Shown here one piece after another: positions 8,607 through 16,824 of a DNA stretch of 64,000 nucleotides. The notes beneath the pieces were generated by a model. It had not been told where the DNA came from. It saw only the letters and a list, made by a program, of their open reading frames with translations, and made no database searches. The first letter of the stretch is position 1. Every line of letters begins with the position of its first letter. The DNA is from Ruminiclostridium papyrosolvens DSM 2782 (GTDB lineage: Bacteria; Bacillota; Clostridia; Acetivibrionales; DSM-1351). The stretch covers positions 3,773,001-3,837,000 of the forward strand of contig NZ_CP119677.1 in NCBI RefSeq assembly GCF_029318685.1, written 5' to 3'. A program made the translations under genes and the position numbers.

Positions 8607-9134
8607 TTAAGCCAGCTTTTTAAGGGCCGGTAAAATAAACCTGAGTAAGGTAGATGTTGCTATCCCTGCGATTACCCCTGCAAATAAAAGCACAGGCAAA
8701 TAAACCCAAAGATACATGTTTGTATAAAGAATTGATATAATAATAAACTGACCTGCGTTATGTGCTACTGAGCCAAAGATACTAAGAATCAGATATGAAA
8801 TTTTATCCTTAAAAGCAAATACCAGCAACGCCATTACAACTATGGACAAAACTCCTCCGCCAAGGCTAAGTAAGCCTGCTATAGGTCCTCTTACAGACAA
8901 GACGAACAGTGCCTTTAAAACAGCAATTGTAAATGCCTGTCTTTTGTATAAAAAGAATAGAGCAAACATTACGGCAATGTTGGAAAGTCCAAGTTTTATA
9001 CCGGGAATTCCTGCCGATATTGGCGGAAAAGAATTCTCAACTACAGAAAGTACCAAGGCAACAGCAAAAAGCAATGCAGTAAGAACCAGTTGTTTAGTTT
9101 TTGTCATACTGTTCCTTGAATTATTCATGAGCAA
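8607..9134 (-). CDS. eetB: EetB-like Gx transporter family membrane protein
   Basis: 175 residues, five to six TM segments, matching the Gx transporter / heptaprenyl-diphosphate-synthase component I family (ENSFPPISAGIPGIKLGLSN is the typical first loop). In flavin-based EET loci this protein is called EetB and with EetA is thought to link the quinone pool to extracellular flavoproteins. The start is probably the TTG at 9134, six bases after AGGAAGG; an ATG at 9128 is the alternative. It sits 11 bases from eetA and 35 from the lipoprotein gene. Confidence 0.8.
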   Translation of the reverse strand: MLMNNSRNSMTKTKQLVLTALLFAVALVLSVVENSFPPISAGIPGIKLGLSNIAVMFALFFLYKRQAFTIAVLKALFVLSVRGPIAGLLSLGGGVLSIVVMALLVFAFKDKISYLILSIFGSVAHNAGQFIIISILYTNMYLWVYLPVLLFAGVIAGIATSTLLRFILPALKKLA

Positions 9135-9145
9135 TATTGACCTTC

Positions 9146-9541
9146 CTATTTACCTATTATCATGTCTATATCATCGTTGCTGCGGTTATTATCCTGTGGC
9201 ACTATTTTTAGAAATACTTCATTAGGAAGACATGCCGCAGTCTGTCCAACCTTGTCAAGCCATCCTGTCTTTATGCAAATCTTATCCGGACAATCTGATT
9301 CTTCAAAACGTATCCTGCCATCAGCTGAAAGATGAAATACTACATGCTTGGATTGGGGTATACTGAAGGTTTTATCCTTACCCTTAGTCAAATCAACAGT
9401 TTCAACAAGTTGAGATTTATAGTATATTTCAGCTTTTGCAGGCTTTTTTGAAAAGGAGCTGTTATATACTGCCCACAAAACTCCTCCGGATATGAGAATT
9501 ATTATTATTATTAAAATGTCTGTCTTTTTAGCAAATTTCAT
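9146..9541 (-). CDS. eetA: EetA-like NusG domain II protein
   Basis: 131 residues with one N-terminal TM anchor (about 8-25) and an extracytoplasmic NusG_II domain. The C-terminal block SDCPDKICIKTGWLDK followed by AACLPNEVFLKI is characteristic, with three conserved Cys. In EET loci this is EetA, a membrane-anchored partner of EetB. It lies 9 bases from the upstream prenyltransferase gene and 11 from eetB, clearly one operon. Confidence 0.85.
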   Translation of the reverse strand: MKFAKKTDILIIIIILISGGVLWAVYNSSFSKKPAKAEIYYKSQLVETVDLTKGKDKTFSIPQSKHVVFHLSADGRIRFEESDCPDKICIKTGWLDKVGQTAACLPNEVFLKIVPQDNNRSNDDIDMIIGK

Positions 9542-9550
9542 ATTAACTCC

Positions 9551-10465
9551 TTAATTACCCTGAAATAAGAGTCCTCCTATAAAAATCAGCAATGATATGG
9601 AGCTCATTATAAGCACATAATTTTTTATGGAAACAATAAAAGTTTTTGCTTTATCCTGCTCCTTGAAAAACAGATTTATGTTTTTCTGTACCGGATATAA
9701 TGATATTAATGCTAACAGGCATACCCAAGGCAGTTTGCCAAGCGCCACCATGAGAATGATATCCAGATACACGAGATAATACAACCCGGCAAACAGATAA
9801 ACTGATTTGCTTTTACCCAAATAATAGGGCAGTGTAAATCTCTTTACTGTAATATCCCTTTCAAGGTCACATATATTATTTGCCAGCATTATGTTTGCTG
9901 TAGTACATACCGGTGGTATTGAAAGCAGAATTACTGTAATTATAGGCATAATGCTTAATTGCAGATTTATTTCAGTTAAACTAAGGCTCAAATTCAAAAG
10001 TGTTCCCTTTGGAAGGTTAATATACAGAAGAATAAAGGGTATCAGTAACCCGTAAAAAAAACCGGAAAAAATCTCTCCCAAAGGTTGTCTTGATATGGGT
10101 ATAGGCCCGAAAGTATAAAAAATACCGCACAGGAAACATACACCACCAATAAGAAGTACTACCACATCACTGAGATATGCAAGATATAAACCCAGTGCCG
10201 TACTTATACCAAGCATTACATATATAATAGCCAGAGCGGTATTCCTTTTAAATCCCAGTGATTGATGATTGGTTTTTGAATCTATATAGTTATTTATTGC
10301 AGTAGTAGTCATATCAAATATGAACATTGATGCAAAAAATATCAAAGTAAGCTTCCAGTTAACAGGATTTCCTATATAGAACAAATAAGCCATTGTAATA
10401 AGAAATGCAAATGTACTGGTTATCTTAGTCTTTATTTCAACATAATTCAAAAATCTTCCAATCAC
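9551..10465 (-). CDS. UbiA-family prenyltransferase (MenA/DmkA-like)
   Basis: 304 residues, about nine TM segments, with both Asp-rich prenyl-diphosphate sites: NNYIDSKTNHQ near 60-70 and NNICDLERD near 195-203. It most resembles 1,4-dihydroxy-2-naphthoate prenyltransferase, which makes demethylmenaquinone. In the Listeria EET locus DmkA makes a quinone dedicated to extracellular electron transfer. No DmkB-like polyprenyl synthase is in this operon, so the chain must come from elsewhere. GTG start. Confidence 0.82.
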   Translation of the reverse strand: MIGRFLNYVEIKTKITSTFAFLITMAYLFYIGNPVNWKLTLIFFASMFIFDMTTTAINNYIDSKTNHQSLGFKRNTALAIIYVMLGISTALGLYLAYLSDVVVLLIGGVCFLCGIFYTFGPIPISRQPLGEIFSGFFYGLLIPFILLYINLPKGTLLNLSLSLTEINLQLSIMPIITVILLSIPPVCTTANIMLANNICDLERDITVKRFTLPYYLGKSKSVYLFAGLYYLVYLDIILMVALGKLPWVCLLALISLYPVQKNINLFFKEQDKAKTFIVSIKNYVLIMSSISLLIFIGGLLFQGN

Positions 10466-10495
10466 CCTATCACCTCTTTAAGCTCATATTGAGCA

Positions 10496-12484
10496 TTAAT
10501 CATTGTATATATACCATTTTCTGACTACAGGTAGCTTTTTCCACTGTCTTTTCAGGAAAGGCATTGCATAGTAATCAAGTCCGAAGGTTCTTCCTGCGCC
10601 AATTAATACGGCAATTCCGGCAAATATCATCCAGAAGGTTCCCAGATACAAGCCTGTTGTACACACGAACATAAACTGCAATATAAGAGATACTGCTGAA
10701 GCAGGTGTAGTAAACAAACCGCCTATTAATGCAAGACCTATTAAGATTTCAGCTATTACTATTGAAATCTGCATAAACATCTGAATAGAATCATTTCCAA
10801 GTATAACTTTATTAACAAAAGTGTTCATAAGCGGTATATCAAGTCTGAATGCAAAATCACTCAATGCAGACTCAGCAAGGTGCTTTCCACTTACAAATAT
10901 AACACGGAAAAGGTGTAAGAAATCAAAGTTAATTATTGTAGTTCCTATCTGCTTGACTCCTTCTGCAACTGCTTCTCCGCCTCCTGCAGCTGTAGCCGAG
11001 GAAACTGCTTCTGCAGCGGCCTTTCCTGCTTCGCCGGTTGCACCGTTTAGAATACTGTCATACCAGCCGTTAGCCCCACCGAAGAATCCTGCCAGATGTG
11101 GTTTGCTAAACCATCCCTCAACAATCTTCATAACACCTTCAAATAGCCATACTGCACCAAGCCATACTCTAAGAGCAACTAGCAAAAAGCTAGGTGTTCT
11201 GTTAGAAAAATGTCCGCCGACAAAGCTTCTGCAATTTCTAATTGTGAAAAATTCATGTTTTACGTAGCTGAATATTTTGTTCCAGCCTAGTACCTGTATA
11301 AAATAAATAATATTAATGAAATGCTTTGCAAACATTGCAAGAAAAGACGGCAGATTAAACATTAATTTGGGCAAGCCCACTCTTGCTACACCGTATCTTC
11401 CTCCTACACATACCATCATTCCATGGAAAGATGGCTTGTAAGCTTTCATTTCACCTTTACCTGTAATAGCACTGTAAATATTCTTTGCTGCAACCGCCGC
11501 ACTTTGTTCACAGTTCTCTACCATTTGCGGAACAGGTCTTTCCTCTCCCTCAGCTGTAAAGAGCATATTGTCTCCAACTACGTATACATGGTCGTTATCA
11601 AGTGAGCGCAAATATGAATCCAGCTTTATACGACCTCTTGCAGCAGATTGAAGAGTTTTTGCAGCCTCATTGGTAATATCGGAGCTTTCGATACCTGCCG
11701 CCCATATAACTGTTCCGGAAGAATGTCTTGTAACCTTTTCTCCGTTTTTAGTCTCAATAAAGTCTGCACCGACTCCTACAACGCCATTATTAAGCATCAT
11801 AGTAACGCCCATTTTCTTCAAGCGGTTTTCAACCTTGTTTGACAGCTTTTCAGGCAAGTTAGGAACTGTACGTGTTAACACGTCTACGTTGAATATACTT
11901 ACATCTTTTCTGTCTATTTCATATTTTTCACATAGAACAGGAACGTATTCTGCAAGTTCCCCTACCATTTCAACTCCTGTAAAACCCGCTCCAACAACAT
12001 GGAAAGTCAAAAGTTTCTTTTTCTTTTCTTGGTTGGTTTCTGCTGCAGCCTTTCTGAAGCAGTTATGAATATGTTCTCTCAAATTAACAGCGTCATCGAA
12101 AGACCAAAGCTTATGGGAAAATTCCTCAGCACCTGGCACACCGAAATATGTCGGTTTTGAACCTGCTGCCAGTACAAGATATTCATATTCGTAAGTATCA
12201 CAGTTTCCCATAACCTTATTATTCTCAAAATCAATGGATTCTACGATATCCAGTACAACGTTAACCTTTCTGCCTGCAAACACCTTGCTCAAGCTGATTT
12301 TGATACTGTCCTCATCTACTCTATTTGCAGCTACCTCATGGAGCTCAGTTAGCATTGTATGATACGGATTTTTATCAATTATAGTGATGTTTACATCATC
12401 ATTCTTTTTGAATTTTTTAGCCAGTTTCTTAGCAGTGAGTATTCCCGCATAGCCTGCACCAATAATAAGTATTTTGCTTTTCAA
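10496..12484 (-). CDS. ndh2: Ndh2-type NADH dehydrogenase with C-terminal membrane (DoxX-like) region
   Basis: 662 residues, much longer than the ~400 of ordinary type II NADH dehydrogenases. N-terminal FAD-binding GAGYAG (about 7-12), central NAD-binding VGAGFTGVE (about 165-173) and a second FAD contact VYVVGDN. After residue 400 come several TM segments (ALRVWLGAVWLFEGV; LIGGLFTTPAS; LQFMFVCTTGLYLG) like DoxX proteins. This architecture is typical of EET Ndh2, which passes NADH electrons to a dedicated demethylmenaquinone. First gene of the operon. TTG start at 12484 behind GAGGGGG. Confidence 0.88.
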   Translation of the reverse strand: MKSKILIIGAGYAGILTAKKLAKKFKKNDDVNITIIDKNPYHTMLTELHEVAANRVDEDSIKISLSKVFAGRKVNVVLDIVESIDFENNKVMGNCDTYEYEYLVLAAGSKPTYFGVPGAEEFSHKLWSFDDAVNLREHIHNCFRKAAAETNQEKKKKLLTFHVVGAGFTGVEMVGELAEYVPVLCEKYEIDRKDVSIFNVDVLTRTVPNLPEKLSNKVENRLKKMGVTMMLNNGVVGVGADFIETKNGEKVTRHSSGTVIWAAGIESSDITNEAAKTLQSAARGRIKLDSYLRSLDNDHVYVVGDNMLFTAEGEERPVPQMVENCEQSAAVAAKNIYSAITGKGEMKAYKPSFHGMMVCVGGRYGVARVGLPKLMFNLPSFLAMFAKHFINIIYFIQVLGWNKIFSYVKHEFFTIRNCRSFVGGHFSNRTPSFLLVALRVWLGAVWLFEGVMKIVEGWFSKPHLAGFFGGANGWYDSILNGATGEAGKAAAEAVSSATAAGGGEAVAEGVKQIGTTIINFDFLHLFRVIFVSGKHLAESALSDFAFRLDIPLMNTFVNKVILGNDSIQMFMQISIVIAEILIGLALIGGLFTTPASAVSLILQFMFVCTTGLYLGTFWMIFAGIAVLIGAGRTFGLDYYAMPFLKRQWKKLPVVRKWYIYND

Positions 12485-12504
12485 TTGGCTTCCCCCTCTT
12501 TGCT

Positions 12505-12582
12505 TACTAAATTTTACTACTTTATTCTACATTTTTCTACACATTTCTACACTATTCTATCAAAGGAATACTAAATAATCAA
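12505..12582 (-). promoter_or_regulatory. EET operon promoter with 10-bp phased TAGAA repeats
   Basis: Minus strand: TTGATT (12582-12577), 17-base spacer, TAGAAT (12559-12554). On the plus strand TTCTA ends at 12529, 12539, 12549 and 12559, and TACTA at 12509 and 12519, six copies at an exact 10-bp period. The first copy is the -10 and the others run through the start of the transcript to the ribosome site. The helical phasing suggests protein binding on one DNA face (inference). Confidence 0.55.
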
Positions 12583-12671
12583 TGAAATTGTTAAATTGTA
12601 AACACACCAAATATTTACATTATTTATGTGTCTATAGTCATTTGATATTTACCACATTTTTATCTGTATAA

Positions 12672-12727
12672 ACAAAGACCGCAGCTACAATTTGCATTTT
12701 TTTGCATATTGTAGCTACGGTCTTTGT
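12672..12727 (-). terminator. Long intrinsic-terminator hairpin after the LysM-GH18 gene
   Basis: ACAAAGACCGCAGCTACAA and its near-perfect inverse (12709-12727) pair over about 24 bp with a T7 loop. It lies just past the stop of the LysM-GH18 gene; U-rich sequence follows on both strands. Confidence 0.75.
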
Positions 12728-12761
12728 TTTTGTTCAATACCATGGAGTGGTAACAATAAGA

Positions 12762-14042
12762 TTAGAGGAGCTTTCTTATATTAAAAATAGAGCTTAAAAC
12801 TAACCAATTCTGCGGGAAGTAACGATTTATTGTCCAGTAGCTCACTCCCCCAAGCCTGTAGTCATGGGCCAGAGTCAGTCTTGCAAAAATGCTTCTGGCA
12901 TCCTCAAACCAAACCACATGCTGTTTTCCGTCATCAGCATAATAATAGAAGAAAGGTGCCTGAGATACTTCGTCATACTGAATTTCAGCCCCTTCCCTTC
13001 TGGCAAGATCCACCGCACCTGTATTGGTGACAGTTCTTGCAGCAGTTCCGGGAGTATATGGCAATGTCCAGTCATAGCCGTAATTTGACATACCCATAAA
13101 TATTTTACGCCTTGGGATTACCGTTACGGCATAGTCCAGAACACGCTTAACCCCGGTTATTGGGGATACTGCCATAGGTGCACTGTATGTGAAGCCCCAT
13201 TCATAAGTCATAAGTATAACATGGTCTACCAAGGCTCCATGAACAGGATAATCATGAGCCTCATACAATTTGCCCTGCTGAGTCGCTGATATCTTAGGAG
13301 CAAGTGCTGTAGTGATGGTATAGCCAAGTGGCCTTAAGGTTCTTACGATTCTTCTCAGAAAATTATTATAGCTCTCTCTGTCATACGGATATATATACTC
13401 AAAATCAATGTCCAGACCAAAATAGTTTTTCTGTTTTAAATTTCGGGTAACATTATTAATAAGATTTGTCTGAGCAGTCTCATTTGTAAGTATTGAATGG
13501 GCAATATCACTGTCAAAGCCTCCACCCTCTTTTATGTTTGTAATAACCATCAGGGGGGCTACCTTTGCAGCTCTTGCTGCCTGAATAAGAGGCTCATCGG
13601 GTATGGACTTCAGGTTCCCGTCGGGACTTACCTGATAGCTAAAAATACTGAGATATGTCAGATTTGGCAGCGTCTTTTTCAAGACTTCCATATTAATATT
13701 GGGAAAGGCATAGCCGTTTACTTCCATAGGTCCGTAATTATAGGTCATCGGAGGTATGGTAATAACCATACCCGGCTGTATTCTTGAGGGGTCTGTAATT
13801 TGAGGGTTGGCTGCCAAAAGCTCATTAACACTTATCCTATAGGACCTTGCTATGGAATAAACTGATTCACCGGGGGCTACAACATGTCGCCGGGTCCCTT
13901 CCAGTATTACTAAAGTTTGTCCTACTACCAGCTGATTCGGGTTGGTCAGCTCATTATCAGATATTATTTTTTCCGGGGAAACCCTATATTGCTGTGCAAT
14001 TGAATAGATACTTTCACCTGACTTTACAACATGAATTCTCAA
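12762..14042 (-). CDS. LysM-GH18 peptidoglycan glucosaminidase, SleL/YaaH type
   Basis: 426 residues with no signal peptide. Two LysM domains (about 1-47 and 50-97; VKSGESIYSIAQQYRVS and VAPGESVYSIARSYRIS) are followed by a GH18 catalytic domain with the DxDxE motif in FGLDIDFEYIYP (about 213), YEW and a C-terminal SYWTINRYFPQNW. The layout and length match SleL/YaaH, the spore cortex-fragment lytic N-acetylglucosaminidase acting in germination. Monocistronic, with its own terminator. Confidence 0.85.
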   Translation of the reverse strand: MRIHVVKSGESIYSIAQQYRVSPEKIISDNELTNPNQLVVGQTLVILEGTRRHVVAPGESVYSIARSYRISVNELLAANPQITDPSRIQPGMVITIPPMTYNYGPMEVNGYAFPNINMEVLKKTLPNLTYLSIFSYQVSPDGNLKSIPDEPLIQAARAAKVAPLMVITNIKEGGGFDSDIAHSILTNETAQTNLINNVTRNLKQKNYFGLDIDFEYIYPYDRESYNNFLRRIVRTLRPLGYTITTALAPKISATQQGKLYEAHDYPVHGALVDHVILMTYEWGFTYSAPMAVSPITGVKRVLDYAVTVIPRRKIFMGMSNYGYDWTLPYTPGTAARTVTNTGAVDLARREGAEIQYDEVSQAPFFYYYADDGKQHVVWFEDARSIFARLTLAHDYRLGGVSYWTINRYFPQNWLVLSSIFNIRKLL

Positions 14043-14119
14043 AGCAAATCACTCACTTATATATATTTATAAATCCAATATATGTGAGTTAAATTTAATT
14101 GGTTACTGTGTTTTGTTGG

Positions 14120-14287
14120 CTACTTAAAAAGTCTGTTTGGCCCAATTATTATAACAACTGCAATAAGACTAATAATTATCGGATATACACTATCTGGTAT
14201 AAAATGTACCTGTCTTAAAATAAGTGTCATTATTAATAATACTGATAAAATTATTCTAATAATAAGAAGCTTTTTTTTATTTTCCAT
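14120..14287 (-). CDS. Small membrane protein (55 aa)
   Basis: Not recognised. ATG at 14287 follows AAAGGA at a usual distance, and 55 residues read MENKKKLLIIRIILSVLLIM, a short polar turn with Pro and Asp, a second hydrophobic segment IIISLIAVVIIIG, then a basic end PNRLFK. This would be a two-TM hairpin protein. It occupies most of the gap between two larger genes. No homology-based function can be given. Confidence 0.5.
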   Translation of the reverse strand: MENKKKLLIIRIILSVLLIMTLILRQVHFIPDSVYPIIISLIAVVIIIGPNRLFK

Positions 14288-14375
14288 ATAAGTTCGTCCT
14301 TTATATATAGTTGTCTTGCCGTTGAAGCCTTACCCTCAAAAACAAATGCAGCATTATTTACCTCATAAGTACAAA

Positions 14376-14894
14376 TTAAATTATTTTTTTGCAAGGCAGA
14401 AAATATCCACAAGTGAAAATATTGTTACCATCTTCTTTGATATTTGCATAATTATCGAATGAGTAGTATTCCATTGAAATCCCAACAACTGAGTAATCAG
14501 GCATATACCCGTTTTCTCTCATTATTTTCTCGGTTTTGGTATGTGCCCCCTTTTCCAGATTAGAAGTATTTCCTTTTATCCACCCAATACCCATTAGACA
14601 TTCCGGGATGTCGCGATAAGAAAATCCGTTTGGAACATTAGTATCCGGTTTGGCAAATACCCCCGCTATGTAAGTAAACTCTTTAGTCTTGGAATTGTAA
14701 TCACCCATCCAGCCTATTGTGTCCCCTCTGGGAGAAACTCTCTGTGGCATATTTTGAAGAAACTCATTTGTACCGTCTTCTAACATATTACTCCATAATT
14801 CAGGAACAGGATTTTTCTTGCCAACAACCACCTCTTTACCAATAAGCCTCACTGCTTTGAAGTTTTGTACTTCAAAAGATATTTTCAGCCCCAT
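14376..14894 (-). CDS. GyrI-like / AraC effector-binding domain protein
   Basis: 172 residues from the ATG at 14894, five bases after GGAGG (start chosen by this ribosome site; the frame is open further upstream). The opening KISFEVQNFKAVRLIGKEV, the central GYMPDYSVVGISMEYYSF and the run of aromatic residues match the SOUL/GyrI-like small-molecule-binding fold (integron Cass2/AraC_E_bind), without a DNA-binding domain. Such stand-alone proteins bind cationic drugs or sequester ligands. Single gene; function otherwise unknown. Confidence 0.65.
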   Translation of the reverse strand: MGLKISFEVQNFKAVRLIGKEVVVGKKNPVPELWSNMLEDGTNEFLQNMPQRVSPRGDTIGWMGDYNSKTKEFTYIAGVFAKPDTNVPNGFSYRDIPECLMGIGWIKGNTSNLEKGAHTKTEKIMRENGYMPDYSVVGISMEYYSFDNYANIKEDGNNIFTCGYFLPCKKII

Positions 14895-15100
14895 AAAATC
14901 CTCCATAGTTAAGTCCAATAATAATATAATAATTTAGTCTGTACATTATACCATACATCTCATTTAAAGTAATAATTTCACATTGCTTCTATAATCAAAT
15001 TAATCCATAGTCACTTGAAACCAGTGGCTTATTAATTCAAAAAACTTATAGCAGTTTCCAAAAGCCGGTTATTTATTTTTTTCATAGTTTCTCATAAATA

Positions 15101-15238
15101 TTGTACAATTTTTTTCACCGTGTTATAATAGCCGTAAGTTAATTAAGTTTTTTTCGGTTGAACGGATAACTACCGTTTTCAAGAGTACTTGGCTTCTGGG
15201 GTGGGAAGCTCGTATGCGTACGAGTTTTCCACCTTTTT
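15101..15238 (+). ncRNA. Putative Na+-I riboswitch (DUF1646 motif) with promoter and intrinsic terminator
   Basis: TTGTAC-N17-TATAAT (15101-15129, extended -10) gives a start near 15136. The leader then forms an ACGG/CCGT hairpin and ends in a 15-bp stem GGTGGGAAGCTCGTA/TACGAGTTTTCCACC (15200-15233) with TGCG loop and T5, an intrinsic terminator. GCTTC (15192-15196) can pair with GAAGC (15205-15209) of the terminator arm, giving mutually exclusive folds. It precedes a DUF1646 transporter; the DUF1646 motif RNA is known as the Na+-I riboswitch class. The aptamer identity is inferred from gene context, not from a model match. Confidence 0.6.
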
Positions 15239-15336
15239 CGCGTCCTTATTTAGAAAAATCTGGTTCTCGTAACATAAATTACTTCCCAATATTTGAAAGT
15301 TTCCCATGCATTTAGATAAAAAAGGGGGTGACACTA

Positions 15337-15429
15337 ATGAATAGCGTAAAAAAACATCTTATAATGGTAGCTTGCTATCTTATAGCTGCAATTGGAATTG
15401 TTATTGTTTTAGCTAATTTAATGAAATAA
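15337..15429 (+). CDS. 30-residue single-pass membrane peptide
   Basis: ATG at 15337 is seven bases after a strong GGGGGTG ribosome site. The peptide is MNSVKKHLIMVACYLIAAIG followed by a hydrophobic end and NLMK: a basic N-terminus plus one TM helix. It lies between the riboswitch and the DUF1646 gene (21-base gap), so it would be under the same switch. It could be a small subunit of the transporter. Strong ribosome site and context support it; no homology is known to me. Confidence 0.6.
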   Translation: MNSVKKHLIMVACYLIAAIGIVIVLANLMK

Positions 15430-15450
15430 ATAGACTTTGGAGGATACTAA

Positions 15451-16506
15451 ATGATTATTGGTCTTTTGATTGTACTGGCATTAATATTAATACTACCTTT
15501 CGTATTTAAGCCCATAGAGCATAATCTGGAATACTTTCTGCTGGTTATGGGAATTGCAGCAACCTTAATTTCAGGTACACTGTCTACGGACTTAGTACTG
15601 CATATATTTGAAAACTATCTTCTTTATTTTATAACCGGGGCAGTACTGGTAGCCGGATTTATTTTCAGGATTTCAGTGGGTAAAATCAAAAAATTTGTAG
15701 GTTATGCCACAAAACGCATACCAATAAGTATTTTTGTTTTTCTGTTAATAATAGTTCTTGGTCTGGTTTCCAGTCTGATTACAGCTATAATCGCTGCTTT
15801 GATACTTGTTGAGATAGTACACGCTCTACCCTTCAAGCACAGTCAGAAGGTAAAGCTGACTGTAATATCCTGTTTTGCCATTGGTTTGGGTTCAGCCCTA
15901 ACTCCTATAGGAGAGCCTCTTTCAACTATAGTAGTTTCCTCTCTGAAAGCTGATTTTACGTATCTTTTCAGAAACATAGGTATATATGTTATTCCCGGAG
16001 TTCTTGTTGTGGCAATACTTGGAGCTGTGATTGCAAAAATGATGCATAAGGCAAACCAAAGTGAAATTGAGGGAGAAAATAGCTGGAAGGATGAAAACGA
16101 AGGAGTTTTGGAGCTTGAAAGCATAAAAGCAGTATTTGTTCGCGCCATAAAAATATTTTTGTTTATAGTTGCTTTAGAGTTACTTGGTTCAGGTTTTAAG
16201 CCACTTATAAACACATATGTAATTCATCTGCCCAGCATGCTGCTATACTGGATAAATATATCCTCTGCTGTACTTGACAATGCAACACTTGCAGCTGCCG
16301 AGGTAAGCCCTGCTATGAGTACCAAACAGATTCAGGCAATTCTTATGGGGCTGCTGCTTAGCGGAGGAATGCTTATTCCGGGCAATATTCCGAATATCAT
16401 ATCGGCCGGAAAGCTGGGAATTAAGAGTCGTGAATGGGCAAAAATCGGACTTCCGCTGGGTTTTGCTCTGCTTATTATTTATTTTGTAATTATATTCTTT
16501 ATATAA
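15451..16506 (+). CDS. DUF1646 family membrane transporter (probable cation/Na+ transporter)
   Basis: 351 residues, about ten TM segments, fitting the DUF1646 family: VFKPIEHNLEYFLLVMG near the start, GLGSALTPIGEPLSTI near 150 and GLLLSGGMLIPGNIPNI near 305, features shared with the ion transporter (NhaB/ArsB-like) superfamily. Genes of this family are often behind the Na+-I riboswitch, which suggests Na+ handling at the membrane. ATG at 15451 follows TGGAGG. A strong terminator follows. Confidence 0.8.
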   Translation: MIIGLLIVLALILILPFVFKPIEHNLEYFLLVMGIAATLISGTLSTDLVLHIFENYLLYFITGAVLVAGFIFRISVGKIKKFVGYATKRIPISIFVFLLIIVLGLVSSLITAIIAALILVEIVHALPFKHSQKVKLTVISCFAIGLGSALTPIGEPLSTIVVSSLKADFTYLFRNIGIYVIPGVLVVAILGAVIAKMMHKANQSEIEGENSWKDENEGVLELESIKAVFVRAIKIFLFIVALELLGSGFKPLINTYVIHLPSMLLYWINISSAVLDNATLAAAEVSPAMSTKQIQAILMGLLLSGGMLIPGNIPNIISAGKLGIKSREWAKIGLPLGFALLIIYFVIIFFI

Positions 16507-16515
16507 TAGAAGTAA

Positions 16516-16567
16516 AAAATAAGCGTAATAACAGAAGTAAAATTCCTTCTGTTATTACGCTTATTTT
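16516..16567. terminator. Bidirectional intrinsic terminator
   Basis: AAAATAAGCGTAATAACAGAAG (read in two halves) at 16516-16537 pairs perfectly with 16546-16567 across an 8-base loop: a 22-bp stem with A/T ends that serve as U-tracts both ways. It separates DUF1646 (+) from the DUF1858 gene (-). Confidence 0.85.
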
Positions 16568-16590
16568 ATGTCTACTATTCCTAACAGGAA

Positions 16591-16785
16591 TTATTCCTTT
16601 ATTGCTTCATTAAGTTCTTTTATCAGTTCATCCGCATTTATACCGTGAGCCATGGCACCCTGTTCTATGTTCTCAAACCTTGCTGCCATACACCCGAAAC
16701 AGTGCATTCCGTGGTTCATCAATATTTCTGCAGTTTTAGGATATTTCTCAACTATATCAGTTATTGACCAGTCCTTTGTTATCAT
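16591..16785 (-). CDS. DUF1858 redox-disulfide domain protein
   Basis: 64 residues: KDWSITDIVEKYPKTAEILM, then HGMHCFGCMAA with a CxxC pair, then a helical end. This is the complete DUF1858 domain (hybrid-cluster-protein-associated redox disulfide domain), usual length about 65. It probably acts as a small thiol-disulfide or metal-binding partner in anaerobic redox or nitrosative stress. It lies downstream of, and likely with, the old-yellow-enzyme gene (39-base gap). Confidence 0.85.
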   Translation of the reverse strand: MITKDWSITDIVEKYPKTAEILMNHGMHCFGCMAARFENIEQGAMAHGINADELIKELNEAIKE

Positions 16786-16824
16786 TTTATCACCTCCTTG
16801 CGAGATTAATTTATTAACCTAACT

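Noticed and set aside
11670-12068. Plus-strand frames opposite ndh2
   Set aside because: Antisense shadows of a gene with clear FAD/NAD motifs; no independent coding evidence.
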